Positions 49,856-61,300 of a stretch of DNA of 64,000 nt are shown here, piece by piece. The notes under the pieces are model-generated. The model ran no database searches. It was not told the origin of the DNA and was given only the letters and a program-made list of their open reading frames with translations. Location of the stretch: contig NC_033627.1 of NCBI RefSeq assembly GCF_001540865.1, positions 11,819,186 to 11,883,185 on the forward strand. Reading direction: 5' to 3'. How positions within the stretch are numbered: position 1 is the stretch's first letter; each line of letters opens with the position of its first letter. The stretch comes from Ananas comosus (Eukaryota; Streptophyta; Magnoliopsida; Poales; Bromeliaceae). The translations under genes and the position numbers were made by a program.

Positions 49856-51373
49856 TCACCGAACATTTTCCGTTTCTCCAAGCAAAGATACCGTCTCACC
49901 ATCCAATTTAAGGCCGACCGACTCCGCTTCTCTGCACAGCTGCTTACACTTTGCCACCCTCCCGAAAGCTGCATAAACTTTGATCATGTCACAATATATA
50001 TCATTAGTTGGGACGAACCCCGCCTCCTTCAATCTCGAAAAGTATCTTACGGCCCTCGCAAGATCATTAGAAGCAACGCAGAGTTTTATCACAACTCGAT
50101 ACGCCGGAAGATCCAAAAGACAGTTCGACCCCTCCATCTCCCAAATCAAAGCCAGCCCCTCCCTATACTTCCTATCGCAGTACCGACTATGCATCACCGT
50201 CGTGTACATGACCACAGACGGGCGTCGACCCGATTCCTTAAACCAATCGAACAAGCTCTCCACGGCTTCGAATCTTCTAAGCCTGACGCAGACTTTCATT
50301 ACGGCTGTGCAATCCTGCGGCTTCAAATCAAACTCCTCTCTCTCTCCGAGCTCGTCGAGCAACGCCGAAGCAAGCTTGTAACCGTCGGGGGTCTTTCCCG
50401 CCTCCAATATAAGCTTCGCGTGGATGCTCGAATCCAATGTCCTTCTACCGTCCTTAGCGAGTAGTAGGATCTTCCGGGCGAGGTTTAAGTTCCCTGCTCT
50501 GATGAATCCCCTCGCCATTGCTTCGAGCACCGAGCGGCTCGCGGAGCTGAGATAGTTCTTGATTTCTGATCCGAGCTTTAGTCTGCCGAACCGTGCCAAT
50601 ACTTGGACGGTGGACGCGAGAATCTGATCGTCGGGGAAGAGCCCGTTCTTCTGCTGCTGCTGCTTCTGAGCCCAAAGCAAGGTTTGGAGCGCCCGTTCCG
50701 GCAAGCCCATGTGCCCCAGCTCTCGAATCGTCATCGACAAAGAACCCTTCCGAAGGAACGGAGCATATCGATCGAGAATTGCAGAAACATCCGACTCCGG
50801 CGAAGGAAGAGCTGCAATCTCTCTAGCTATCTTAACAAGGACTTGCGGGTTCTTGCGCACTCGATCGCTGAAAGATAGCCGAGACGAAACATCCGATCTT
50901 GCAGCATTCGACCGAATGTGGCGCTTCGGCGTCGGAATACCGTCCGGCCGTGTCTTGTACGGCGACGGGAGAGGGAGGGGCCGTTCCTTCGACGGCTTGA
51001 CGGGTTTCCGAGGAATCGGCCGATCGAAAAGCGCAGATATCGCATCGAGCTCTTCTTGGGTCCACCCAGAATCATCACTACAACCACCACTTTCATCATC
51101 ATCATCCTCCTCTTCTTTCGACAATTCAAACTTGTCACTCCCCTCCTCATCAAACACTTGTGAACCACTACCCTCTAAATTTAAGGGAGCTTTGGTTTTG
51201 GTTTGCTGATTGTGGAGAGCTTGAGATAGTTTTGGTTTCGATCGGAAACGAGCAGAGACGGCAATCCGGTCGGCTCGATTCGAGCCGAATCTACCATTTC
51301 CTCGTCGGATTTCGTTGTGATTCTTGTGCAGAGGAGGATTACTAAAGTTGAATGTAGAGAGTATGTGATTCAT
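49856..51373 (-). CDS. P-class pentatricopeptide repeat protein (EMB975/At2g01860-like)
   Basis: Single-exon frame of 505 residues. The first ATG (51371-51373, MNHILSTF) is preferred over the upstream non-ATG extension. The N-terminus is Arg/Ser-rich and could be an organelle transit peptide. Residues about 75-105 are strongly acidic. A conserved stretch follows (ALFDRPIPRKPVKP, ERPLPLPSPYKTRP, GIPTPKRH, about 114-152), then degenerate PPR motifs to the end, clearest at RFEAVESLFDWFKESGRRPS and DLARAVRYFSRLKEAGFVPT. PPR proteins bind organelle RNA and steer its processing or translation. Resemblance to EMB975 rests on memory of the conserved N-terminal phrase. The stop overlaps GTGAGT, a perfect splice donor, so a further exon downstream cannot be excluded. 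Confidence 0.85.
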   Translation of the reverse strand: MNHILSTFNFSNPPLHKNHNEIRRGNGRFGSNRADRIAVSARFRSKPKLSQALHNQQTKTKAPLNLEGSGSQVFDEEGSDKFELSKEEEDDDDESGGCSDDSGWTQEELDAISALFDRPIPRKPVKPSKERPLPLPSPYKTRPDGIPTPKRHIRSNAARSDVSSRLSFSDRVRKNPQVLVKIAREIAALPSPESDVSAILDRYAPFLRKGSLSMTIRELGHMGLPERALQTLLWAQKQQQQKNGLFPDDQILASTVQVLARFGRLKLGSEIKNYLSSASRSVLEAMARGFIRAGNLNLARKILLLAKDGRRTLDSSIHAKLILEAGKTPDGYKLASALLDELGEREEFDLKPQDCTAVMKVCVRLRRFEAVESLFDWFKESGRRPSVVMYTTVMHSRYCDRKYREGLALIWEMEGSNCLLDLPAYRVVIKLCVASNDLARAVRYFSRLKEAGFVPTNDIYCDMIKVYAAFGRVAKCKQLCREAESVGLKLDGETVSLLGETENVR

Positions 51374-51878
51374 CGGAGCCTTATTTAAAGATTCAAAATA
51401 AAGAGTGTTTTGTGAGTGGGGCAATTTAACAAACAGGTTGTGTGCATGGGAGTTGGTTACGCATTTGCTACCGCACGAGTGGAGAAGAGGGGGTTGGCCG
51501 AGTTAAAACAAAACGCGGCCGTTATTATTGTAAGGATGCGAAAAATGCGTGGAAAACCCTCACCTATAGAAACTTTTGTAAGAGACCCCTCAATTTTAAA
51601 CTTTTTTGTTTGGCTAAATTACAAAATTTCTCACGCGTTTGAGCTCGAGTCTTAATTAATAATTTTGCACCAATTTCCAACATGTATCTTGTTTCTAACT
51701 GAAATAAGTCCAAAATTTTAAATAATTATGAATGGGTAAATTACACTTTTCGTCCTCAAATTTTATTTGTTGCAATTTCTAATCCAAATTTTTTGAACTG
51801 TTGCAATCAAAACCTATAATCTAATTTAGTTGGCTAAATATTGATAAATATTAATTATTGATATAGATAGATATAAAG
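51374..51878. other. promoter region of the PPR gene
   Basis: The first 200 bases are moderately GC-rich and carry no recognisable core element. From about 51600 the DNA is AT-rich. No other gene is supported here. Confidence 0.4.
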
Positions 51879-52418
51879 AGTGAGGCTACTATGCTATCGG
51901 AAGCACGGAGCCTTCCGTGCTTCCAGCTCGTTTTCGATGTTGCGACTTTCAAATCGTCGATCATCTGTTAACTTGATCTAGAGTATTTGAAGTACCTAGA
52001 AAATAAATTTTATGATTTTACGATATCATTTGCCTAGTGAACGAAGGGGCTCAAAATCAACGGCTGAAAATAAAAATCTTACAAAATATAATAATATGAC
52101 ATTAAAATTTTAAATCAAAGATATTGATCTTGTTTTATATAGTATAAAGAATTTTCTATCAAAATTTCACGTGATTTGGATATTTCTACACCGTTAAACT
52201 TGCAAACTGCTCACTACGGCCATTGAAATTTGTTGATTTTGAGCCCATTCGATCACTAGGCAAATGATATCGTAAAATCATAAAATTTATTTTCTAGGTA
52301 CTTCAAATACTCTAGATCAAGTTTAACGGAGCCGATCGACGATTCGAAAGTCGCAACATCGAAAACGAGCTGGAAGCACGAAAGGCTCCGTGCTTCCGAT
52401 AGCACAGTAGCCTCACTC
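51879..52418. mobile_element. 540-bp MITE with about 200-bp terminal inverted repeats
   Basis: The left end GAGTGAGGCTACTATGCTAT is inverse to the right end ATAGCACAGTAGCCTCACTC. Complementarity continues through GGAAGCACGGAGCC and the TTTTACGATATCATTTGCCTAG segment, about 200 bases per arm, with a unique centre of about 140 bases. Non-coding. The target duplication is ambiguous in AGATATA-rich flanks. Confidence 0.85.
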
Positions 52419-53154
52419 AAGATATATATATCGATAATATAATTCTTTTAGATATTTTTTCTAGTAGCTATTATGGTATAGTGTGTCCCCATTTGGTGGT
52501 TATAATTCAATCCGATCCATATAAAATGTGGATTAGAATTTATCCTAATATAAAAAATGTAGATAAATTATATATTTTTTATTAATGGAGAAATGTATCT
52601 TCTAATCTTAATAGATATTTTAATTCTCATTTCTAAGTGAGAATTATGGATATTTTAAGGGATCATGATATGTATATATAAATGAGCCTTTCTCTCAATA
52701 TGAGGTGACGTTTTAAATAGTATAGGTAAAGATATATAAATATAGATAGCTCTCAATGCTTGATTTTTCATTTTCTTATTCTTATTCTTGTGAAATCAAC
52801 TTAAGAAAATCAGCTCTAAAGTCAAACTAATTAATTAGCCTTTTCTTCTGGTTTGAGCAGCAATATTCTTTGTTATGATATTGAACCAGAAAACCAAAAA
52901 ATTTGGAGCTCTGCTGCAGGCAAAAGTAGAAATGAAATGAAATTCAGCCTCTCAATGCTTCCAATTTTATCGTAGAAATTCAACATAATATTTCTTCTCA
53001 TCAGATAAATCTTCTCCAAACAACACTACGACTTACAGCAAAAGTAAGTTACTGAAAACCATACTAAGTATGTAGCTAAATATTCCAATGCGGAGAACAT
53101 CAAATTTGATCGGGTTCAATAAATTTGATCTGTGTTCAAGTAAAAATAAAGTTA
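52419..53154. other. intergenic, 3' flank of the dirigent gene
   Basis: AT-rich with TATATA runs near 52421-52436. It probably contains the dirigent 3' untranslated region. Nothing else recognised. Confidence 0.45.
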
Positions 53155-54786
53155 CTAATGTGAAACATGGACGGCGGTAGCATATGGAGGCCAGTATAGA
53201 AAGAAATCGATCTTGTACACCACCGTCGGTCCGTTCAGGTCGACCGGCGACGACCGAATGTAACCCTGGACGAAGAGAAAGTCCCCCGTGCCGCCGGCCA
53301 CTGGATAGTCTGACGGCTTCGTGTTGTGGGTCCCGCCAAGTATCGAAATCGATCCTTTGTACCTTTAGAATATATAATAAAAAAGAGAAATGATTCGGTA
53401 CTTTTTTTAAAAAAAAATAAAAAAGATCTTAACCGTTGATTAATAGAGGGTAAAAATGTAATTTTAATACTTAGCAGGTAAAAGAATTATTTTATTCAAG
53501 GTTAGTTTGGTAATTAAATAATACAATATTTAAAGAAATTTTTAATTGAAGTCCTAAATTTATGCATTAATTAGCACTAATTTAGGAAATTAATTGATTA
53601 ACCAAATTTATGCAATTATTAGGCATTAGTTTAGGAATCTACTTTAAATGTTTTAGTGTTTCTCAAATTATGCATTAATTTAAATTATAGAAATTTTAGA
53701 AAGAGTTTTATCTAAATACGATCAGTTTAAAAAGTAAGGCATAAAAAACTTGGAGAGTAAGATTTCTACAACTAAATTTCTCTAGAGGAATTTCATATTA
53801 TTATTTAAATTAAAATTCAATGATTTGAAAACTAAATTGAACCGATTTATTTGACTGATCAGATTTTGACCTATTCTATTAAGAATTTGATTTTAACCTA
53901 TTGAACCGAATAACATCAAGAACAATTTGGAACCAGTAAAGATAATAAATATTTTAAACAGAATGATAATTTAACTGTTNCCGATGTGATACGTTTTGTA
54001 AGTTCAATAGTGCAGAGCAACCAAATTATGTGAAATTTTAGTAAAAAATTCTTGTCATCAAAAGTAAAATCAATATTTTTGATTTGTTTTATCTTTTTTT
54101 ACTATGATAATTTTATTGCCAGTCGTTCGCTTGAAACTATTCTTTCACTAGACAAATCAAGTCAAAAAATTATAAAATTTAATTTTTAGATAGTTTCATC
54201 ACTGTACATCATGTCTGATAAAATTAATTGCCGAATTGGACGTCCCATTATCAAAAATAACTTATAAACATAGAAATTTCCATATTTTCGAAAGCATAGT
54301 ATTACGAAAAGAATTTTTTTAAAAAGAAAAAAAACTGTTCTCTAACAGTTTAAGCTTTTGTCGTGCAAAACGTAGTACTACTACGTACCCGTCGATCTTC
54401 AGCGTGATCTTCGCCAGTGACAAGCTGCGGAGGCCGTCGAAGCTCGACGTGATCGAGGCCCCCTCCGCGACGCCCGCCACAGCAGAAGCAGAAGCCGAGG
54501 GTTCAGCAGACGCCGTCAGGTTGTCGCGGAAGACGAAGATGGTCCCGAAGGGGGTGGTCGTCTGCGTGACGCCGGCCCCGGCGATGCCGTCGACGACGAT
54601 GAATCCGGTCTTGTTGATGGTCTCATGTTGGTAGAGGGAGAAGTGGAGAGACCTCATGGTTTTGTTAAAGTGGTGATCATGTTTGTGGTGGTGTGGGGAG
54701 GAAGAAGCAAATGCACTGTGAAAAGAGCAAATGGTTAAGGAGAGAGAGAGGAGGAGAAAAACTGGGAAGTGTGATTGGTTACCCAT
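53155..54786 (-). CDS. DIR: dirigent protein (two exons)
   Basis: Exons 54389-54786 and 53155-53362 join in phase (KIDG then YKGSISILGG) to give 201 residues, usual for the family. Residues 1-27 are a signal peptide (PVFLLLSLSLTICSFHSAFA), followed by a His/Lys-rich stretch and the dirigent beta-barrel with LHFSLYQHETINKT, GTIFVFRDNLT, TGDFLFVQGYI and WPPYAT at the end. Dirigent proteins guide stereoselective phenoxy radical coupling or related cyclisation in the cell wall for lignan, lignin or pterocarpan synthesis. The intron carries the n at 53980. Exon 1 here is in the contig 53981-55047, bounded by n on both sides and nearly identical to 55882-56977, so exon 1 and exon 2 may come from different haplotypes or copies. 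Confidence 0.85.
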
Positions 54787-55047
54787 GTTCTTTAATTTGA
54801 TTATTGCACTACCAAGTGGGAACTTTATATATATAGTGCACAGATATTATGTTATCAAAAGTATAAGGAAGTGGTCTTCTTAGGATTCTAAGATCAAAAA
54901 TAGTTAAAGGTAATGATTCAAAGGTCAAAAGAGTTGAAAACACCAACTATGTTTTCGAAAGCATAGTAGCTCTATTGTGTATATATATATATATATATAG
55001 TGAGTCCGGCTACAATTAAATTTTTTACTGTTAGACCTATCATTTTG
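53981..55047. repeat. n-bounded contig duplicating 55882-56977
   Basis: From CGATGTGATACGTTTTG to the phrase GTTAGACCTATCATTTTG the contig matches 55882-56977, including dirigent exon 1, its promoter and 3' intron, with small differences such as one Leu codon more in the signal peptide of the second copy. Being a whole contig between gaps, it looks like an alternative haplotype. Confidence 0.8.
54825..54836 (-). promoter_or_regulatory. TATA box of dirigent copy 1
   Basis: CTATATATATAAAG on the minus strand, about 40-50 bases upstream of the start codon. Well placed for a short-leader gene. Confidence 0.6.
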
Positions 55048-55048
55048 N

Positions 55049-55881
55049 AGTATTTGTACCTTTTTTTTTTCCTTTTTTTCCAAGTTTATATGGTAAAGGC
55101 CAAAAGAAACATACACAAACTTTTACATCCAGTTATACTTGAGAAAAAGTATATATTGAATCTAAGACGAATTAAATATGCTAACTGATCACTCTGTAGT
55201 AAGAGCATAATTGTACTTAGTGGCGAATCTAAAAAGTTTTTTTTAAGAGGAAAAAAATATAAAATAAAAAATTAATATAAAAAATATGAAAAAATATTAA
55301 ATATAATTTTTAAGAAATATTGCTTAAAAACGAAACATGTATCATTTTGGAATTATAACTGTTTTTGAAGTACTTTTATAATTTGAAAATGATGACTAAT
55401 TTAAGAATTTTTTTTTTCACTCAAGCCACTATTGTTTTGAAAGAAGTGTAATTTTTATAGTTTAATATGTGCTTTTTTTAATTAGAATTCAAGTTTATAT
55501 ATTGAAAAATATGTCACATGGGAGCAAAAATCGATCTTTACTCATTAAAATAAAATGAGATCATTTAGTCAATAAAGTAATTTTAATTATAAAATTTACC
55601 ACAATTTTAGAGATGTTGAGATTTTTTTTTGTAGGAATAAGTGGTGTCAATTGATCCCACTTCTACTAATATAATATAGATCCCACACTATATACAGAGT
55701 ACATTTCCTGTTCTTTCAAAATAATATATATTTAGTACGTCTCCCGTGCTTTCGAAATAATTTGATGACGGACTTTATTAGACATAATCTATATTGTTAG
55801 AATAATTTAGAAACTAAACTTTATAATTTTTCAATATCATTTCCAAATAAGCAAAGAGTCTAAAAAATGACTATTTTAATG
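55049..55881. other. AT-rich intergenic or intronic DNA between dirigent copies
   Basis: Highly AT-rich, no coding sign, and no dirigent second exon. If the upstream contig is an alternative haplotype, this is part of the intron of a single dirigent gene. Confidence 0.5.
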
Positions 55882-56294
55882 ACCGATATGATACGTTTTG
55901 TAAGTTCAACAGTACAGAGCAACCAAATTATGTGAAATTTTAGTAAAAATTCTACTTGTCATCAAAAGTAAAATCAATACTTTTGATTTGTTTTATCTCT
56001 TTTTACTATGATAATTTTATTGCCAGTCGTTCACTTGAAACTATTCTTTCACTAGACAAATCAAGTCAAAAAATTATAAAATTTAATTTTTAGATAGTTT
56101 CATCACTGTACATCATGTCTGATAAAATCAATTACTGAATTGGGCGTCTCATTATCAAAAATAACTTATCAATATAAAAATTTTCATATTTTCGAAAACA
56201 TAGTATTACGAAAAGATTAAAAAAAAAAAAAAAAAAAAAACTGTTCTCTAACAGGTTAAGCTTTTGTGGTGCAGAACGTAGTACTACTACGTAC

Positions 56295-56695
56295 CCGTCG
56301 ATCTTCAGCGTGATCTTCGCCAGTGACAAGCTGCGGAGGCCGTCGAAGCTCGACGTGATCGAGGCCCCCTCCGCGACGCCGGCCACAGCAGAAGCAGAAG
56401 CCGAGGATTCAGCAGACGCCGTCAGGTTGTCGCGGAAGACGAAGATGGTCCCGAAGGGGGTGGTCGTCTGCGTGACGCCAGCCCCGGCGATGCCGTCGAC
56501 GACGATGAATCCGGTCTTGTTGATGGTCTCATGTTGGTAGAGGGAGAAGTGGAGAGACCTCATGGTTTTGTTAAAGTGGTGATCATGTTTGTGGTGGTGT
56601 GGGGAGGAAGAAGCAAATGCACTGTGGAAAGAGCAAATGGTTAAGGAGAGAGAGAGGAGGAGGAGAAAAACTGGGAAGTGTGATTGGTTACCCAT
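56295..56695 (-). CDS. DIR: dirigent protein exon 1, second copy (no second exon adjacent)
   Basis: Encodes MGNQSHFPVFLLLLSLSL... to KIDG, nearly identical to the exon at 54389-54786, and ends at the same GTACGT donor in the same phase. No dirigent second exon lies between it and 54786; the only one in the window is at 53155-53362. Either this is the true first exon of the one gene, with the contig 53981-55047 a haplotype copy, or it is a truncated tandem duplicate. The frame past the donor (to 56132) is intron read-through. Confidence 0.75.
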
Positions 56696-56732
56696 GTTCT
56701 TAATTTGATTATTGCACTACCAAGTGGGAACT

Positions 56733-56745
56733 TTATATATATATA
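56733..56745 (-). promoter_or_regulatory. TATA box of dirigent copy 2
   Basis: TATATATATATAAAG on the minus strand about 40-50 bases upstream of the start codon, matching the first copy with one extra TA unit. Confidence 0.6.
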
Positions 56746-56885
56746 GTGCAGAGATACTATGTTATCAAAAGTATAAGGAAATGGTCTTCTTAGGATTCAA
56801 AGGTCATAAATACTTAAAGGTGATGATTCAAAGGTCGAAAGAGTTGAAAACACCGATTATGTTTTTGAAAGCATAGTAGCTTTAT

Positions 56886-56919
<34 letters not shown>

Positions 56920-58323
56920 AAAGAGAGAGAGTGAGTCCGGCTACAATCAAATTTTTTACTGTTAGACCTATCATTTTGATTAATTTTCATCTGTTAAATC
57001 ATACTATTCAACGAACTATCTGTTCAACCCTATGGAACCGTTTTCATCCTAACCATATATCGTTTTATCCAAAAGTCGAAAACTTAATAGCACCAATGAC
57101 GTGCAAAAGAAGTTTGAAAATGGGCGGAGAAAAAGAAGTTCAAAATGGGTGGCTAAATGGTATGCAAAAGTCGTTATGCCGTGCACTTTAGTTTCATTTG
57201 GACTAAGACCGAGAGGGAAAAACCATGAACGTATATTGACATCTAACTGCAAAATATGAGTTGATTTTTATGTTCTTTTACACACACTTTTTACTTTTCA
57301 TTTTCCAGGAGTCCACACAATAGCCGATGAAAAATATGAGTTTGAGTTTCGTCAGGCTCCTATAGTTATTATGAAATAACTGTTGTACTCTAAAAATTTA
57401 AACTGTTGGAGAACGATGTTTATATATTTTTAAATTTAACGGTACTCCTTCTTACATCTAGACTCGAGATTTTTTTTTTTTTGGCAAGGCCCGTGACGTG
57501 AATTAATGGGAGTAAATTAATTATATTAGGAGCCTGACATGACTCAAACTCAGGATCTGTTCTGATGTTATGTGAAACAACCGTTATATATTAAAAACTT
57601 AAGCTGTTAGAGAATGATGTGTATATATTTTTATACTGTTAGAGCGAAGATGCAAGCTTTTATAACTTTGCATCTTCGCTCTTTTCTCATAAAAGATGTT
57701 GTTCACTACAGATCCTAAATGCATCACAAGCTAACCACCAATAAAAATAAATAAATAAATGACATTTCTAAAATGCGTACAATAACATCATTATAGTTTT
57801 TATCTCAGGGCCAAAAAAAAGAAGAGAACTCCAAAAATAGTTACAGAAAAGTGTGACAAAGAATCCCACATAATAAAATATAATGTTAGTATGTCAATTC
57901 TTAAATCTCACAGGAAAAAAAGAAAAGAGAAAGAAATCCAGTAAACATTTCGCCTCGAAGTAGCAAAAAAAGGGAAAATTTTCTCTGTGATGGATCGACG
58001 AATGAAGCGCGCACTGAACTGGCACTCTCTTTAGCTGTATCTTGATTCTCTGATCCTTTGAATCTGATTTCTGATTTTAAACTCCTAAAATGTGTCAGCT
58101 TGATTCTGTAGAGCCACAAACCATCAAAAACACAATTTGAGCTTGAATCCTTAAACATTTCCTTAAAACCATGATTAGATAATTTGCCGAGCAAATAAAA
58201 CCTGACCATTTTGATCTGATTACGACCGTCATTCTTTCACTAAGAAGCATTTTATCTTGCATAGCGAAATCATAGTCTTGCTCGCTCAAAGAAGTAACTC
58301 GACTAGGTTAGCATTTGAGCCAA
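56746..58323. other. intergenic between the dirigent copy and the NIN-like gene
   Basis: Contains a (TA)n/(TG)n run near 56887-56918, repeated phrases around AACTGTTGGAGAACGATGT (57403-57421) and GCTGTTAGAGAATGATGT (57604-57621), a perfect 15-bp hairpin (57641-57682), and the 3' untranslated region of the NIN-like gene near 57900-58323. No gene seen. Confidence 0.5.
57641..57682. repeat. perfect hairpin, 15-bp stem
   Basis: AGAGCGAAGATGCAA (57641-57655) and its exact reverse complement (57668-57682) are separated by 12 bases. Could be the ends of a tiny foldback element. Confidence 0.7.
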
Positions 58324-61300
58324 TCATGTGCTTCCTAAAGAAGCAGAAATTTTGACTCTGTGAGCATTAGCTGCATTACACACATGAATGCACTCCTCTA
58401 GATCTGCATCGCATGTTAGTAATATCCACTCCGAATCATCATCCATGTACTTGAGATTAAGCGAAACATTATTTGCTATGTTACATCGCCTGACGATCTC
58501 CTGCTTCAGATCTTGAAATCTCCACGGAGGCTTCAATCTGAACCTGACTTTCTCTGAACCGCATACGACTTTTACTCTGACGCACTTCTCTTCCTTACGC
58601 AGCAAGGAGGAAGAGCTTCCCGAAAAGCACTTCGGTGCTTCTCGAGTGCTATTCTCTCCATGAGCACTTCCCCTATCCTTCTCCTTAGAGGCAATTTCCA
58701 TTCGACTTGAATTGGGACTTAAATTACAAGTGGATGGAAACAGCGAAGACGATGAAACATAAAAGCTATGCTTATCTTTTTCACTTACTGGGTGAACAAT
58801 GTTGTTTCCTTGTGTATTATCCTCGAAGCAAGAGGCAGTTGCAATGTCCTTGTAGAGAGAGGGGAGTTGTAGGGCGTTATCAGCTCCATGAACGGAGTCG
58901 ATAACAACTTGGAGCTTCTTTAGGGAGTGATTTACTTTCTTAATCTTCCGCGCCGGCCAGCGGTTTATCCCGTATTGCCGGCATATTCTTTTGAGAGTAG
59001 TAGGGCACACTGGAAAAAAAATTCATCAAAACTTTTAGCACACAATATATGTCTATATTTTCTGAGTAAAACAACCAAAAATAAGCGCAGTTAGTCTATG
59101 GGTATGAGTCATGAATGCAGTAAATATTTCGCATAGATATGTATGGATGGTAATAAAATTTCAGATTAACGGTTTGGTTTCACATGTAATGATGGAAGAA
59201 TATGCATGGCAAGTATTCAAGTCAACCGAACCAGTTTAACTGAATCAACTCAATGAAACATCGAGTAATTTGAGCGATTATTTGTTCATTGGTTCACGTG
59301 GCACATTCTTATTACTGTGATTAATATCTCACATGTTCGTGGTTTGATCATATTGATCAGTTAAATCTCAAATTGGTAAATCTGAATTTTACGCTCAATA
59401 GTGCACTTTTTAACAAAAAATGCCTTCAAGTTGGAGGGTTATATGATTCCTAGACATACCAAAAGAAAGCAGGGCAAGTTCATAACTATGAAGTTATAAG
59501 TAAGAAACAAAGTATACAGAGTTTCGTGTAGAAAACTACGGTTTTGAAGAGCACATATGAAAATTCAGATTTTGTAGGGACATATGGATGTGTAAATAGA
59601 CAATCTTGCAGACGAAGTTCACAACTAAATATTAGTCCCTCTATTCAGATAGCAATTACCTCCAAGGCTCTTCGCAGCATCCTTGAGGCTACCGGCGAAA
59701 TACTGCTGAAGAATTTGTAAACTAACCGTCTTCTCATTCTTCGAGTACCTCTTCTCTGTAGTTTTACCAACTGAGCACTTCTCATCATCTTTAACCAAAT
59801 CCTCTTGCTTCTGATCAGACTCAAGAAGCACTTTCCCTTTAGAACATTCTCCCTCTCCTTTGTGCTTTTGTGAGGATTTAACTAAAAAGTTGTGCTTATT
59901 TTGCTCTTGACCTCCATCACAAAGAGATTTACTATGAGAAACGACTAATGAGTTAAGTTCTCTTATTTCTAATGATGCCTCATCCTCATTCTCCTTATTT
60001 GTAACCACTCGTAAAGTTCGGCAAACATTTTGTACGGTGCTCGATAATGATTCGAGCATCAATTTTTGTTCATTAGTTCCTATACAATAAGAGGGGAGAA
60101 AGAACTCTAACACGAAGTCCGTACTTCCGGTAAGAGTACTCCGTAATCGAATCGCAACCGCGCCCTTTAGATTGAACATCCTAGCATGGTGAGAGAGGGG
60201 GTATTCGAACTTACTTAAAGCCGATACATCTGAAGAAAAGCTTGGTTGGTTTATATTGAAAGCTCTTCCTACTATGCCTTGGCCTCTTAGCAAGTGATGC
60301 TCCGAGCAAGCCTTGTGGAAGCTAAATAAAGAAGGGTCGTTCACGTAACAAGCCGAGTCAACTGTGGAGACACAGCGAGCATAGTTCTCATCTGAGTGGC
60401 GGCTGCCTCTTTTGCCTTGTTGAACACACGGAATCCAAGTTTGAGCTAGTGGTAGATTGTGCGCCTTGCAAAGAGATCTTAAGACCTCTAGTATCTCCGG
60501 AATAGCAGCTTGGTAGCAACTGACATTTAACTGTCAAAAGAGACTTGAATACATTTCTTGAAAGAAAGAAAATATGAGTAATATTTTACCCCTAAATTGC
60601 TAGGAATCCTGCAATAAACATTGCGATTTTCAATTTAGGTTCTTGGAAAAACACGAGGCAATGCGAAAATCGCAACATTTATAGGGTAGTTTCCTTTATT
60701 TATCCTTATTTTATTTCGCATTGTAATGTGTTAGCTTACCTTTATTTGAGGGACACATTGAACTTCGGAGCTTCGAAGATTCACGGCCTGCAATTAAAAA
60801 TTCCATTCAGCAAAATCAAGAGATTCAAAAAAATTTAACTCATGCATAGGTTTGTAATCATGTTTAATGCCATATTTTGGAAGGTTTGTTGTTGAACTGT
60901 GTCAACTTCGAGACTAGTTGAATAGGCGGTTACCGCCGTATATTATAAAACTAGAAATAATGATACCGGAAGAAATAGTTGAATTTAAAAAAGAAAAAAA
61001 CTTTGAAGCTTCATGTATAAGAATTGTAGAGGCCTAAACATGATCGAAATCCAAAATACCAGAATAAATGAACAATTCCTTGAAACAAATTCTACGATCG
61101 ATAATTTTGTAAACAAAGACAGAGAAAAAAAAAAGTTTATGATCACTCAGCCAGTAAAATGCGCCATGTAATCCCTACATGCAGTGTCATCCCTACATGC
61201 ATTTTTCCTTTAAAATATCATGGACCAAATTGCAATTTATCAAAAGAACAAGAACTAGCAGTGCAATATACGTAATCTAACACCAAAGCTCCAGAGAGGC

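Noticed and set aside
50189..51209. Several plus-strand frames within the PPR gene
   Set aside because: Antisense shadows of a long single-exon gene.
56132..56294. C-terminal extension of the second dirigent copy (YVVVLRSAP...)
   Set aside because: Read-through past a GTACGT donor used in phase by the gene; it then hits a homopolymer.
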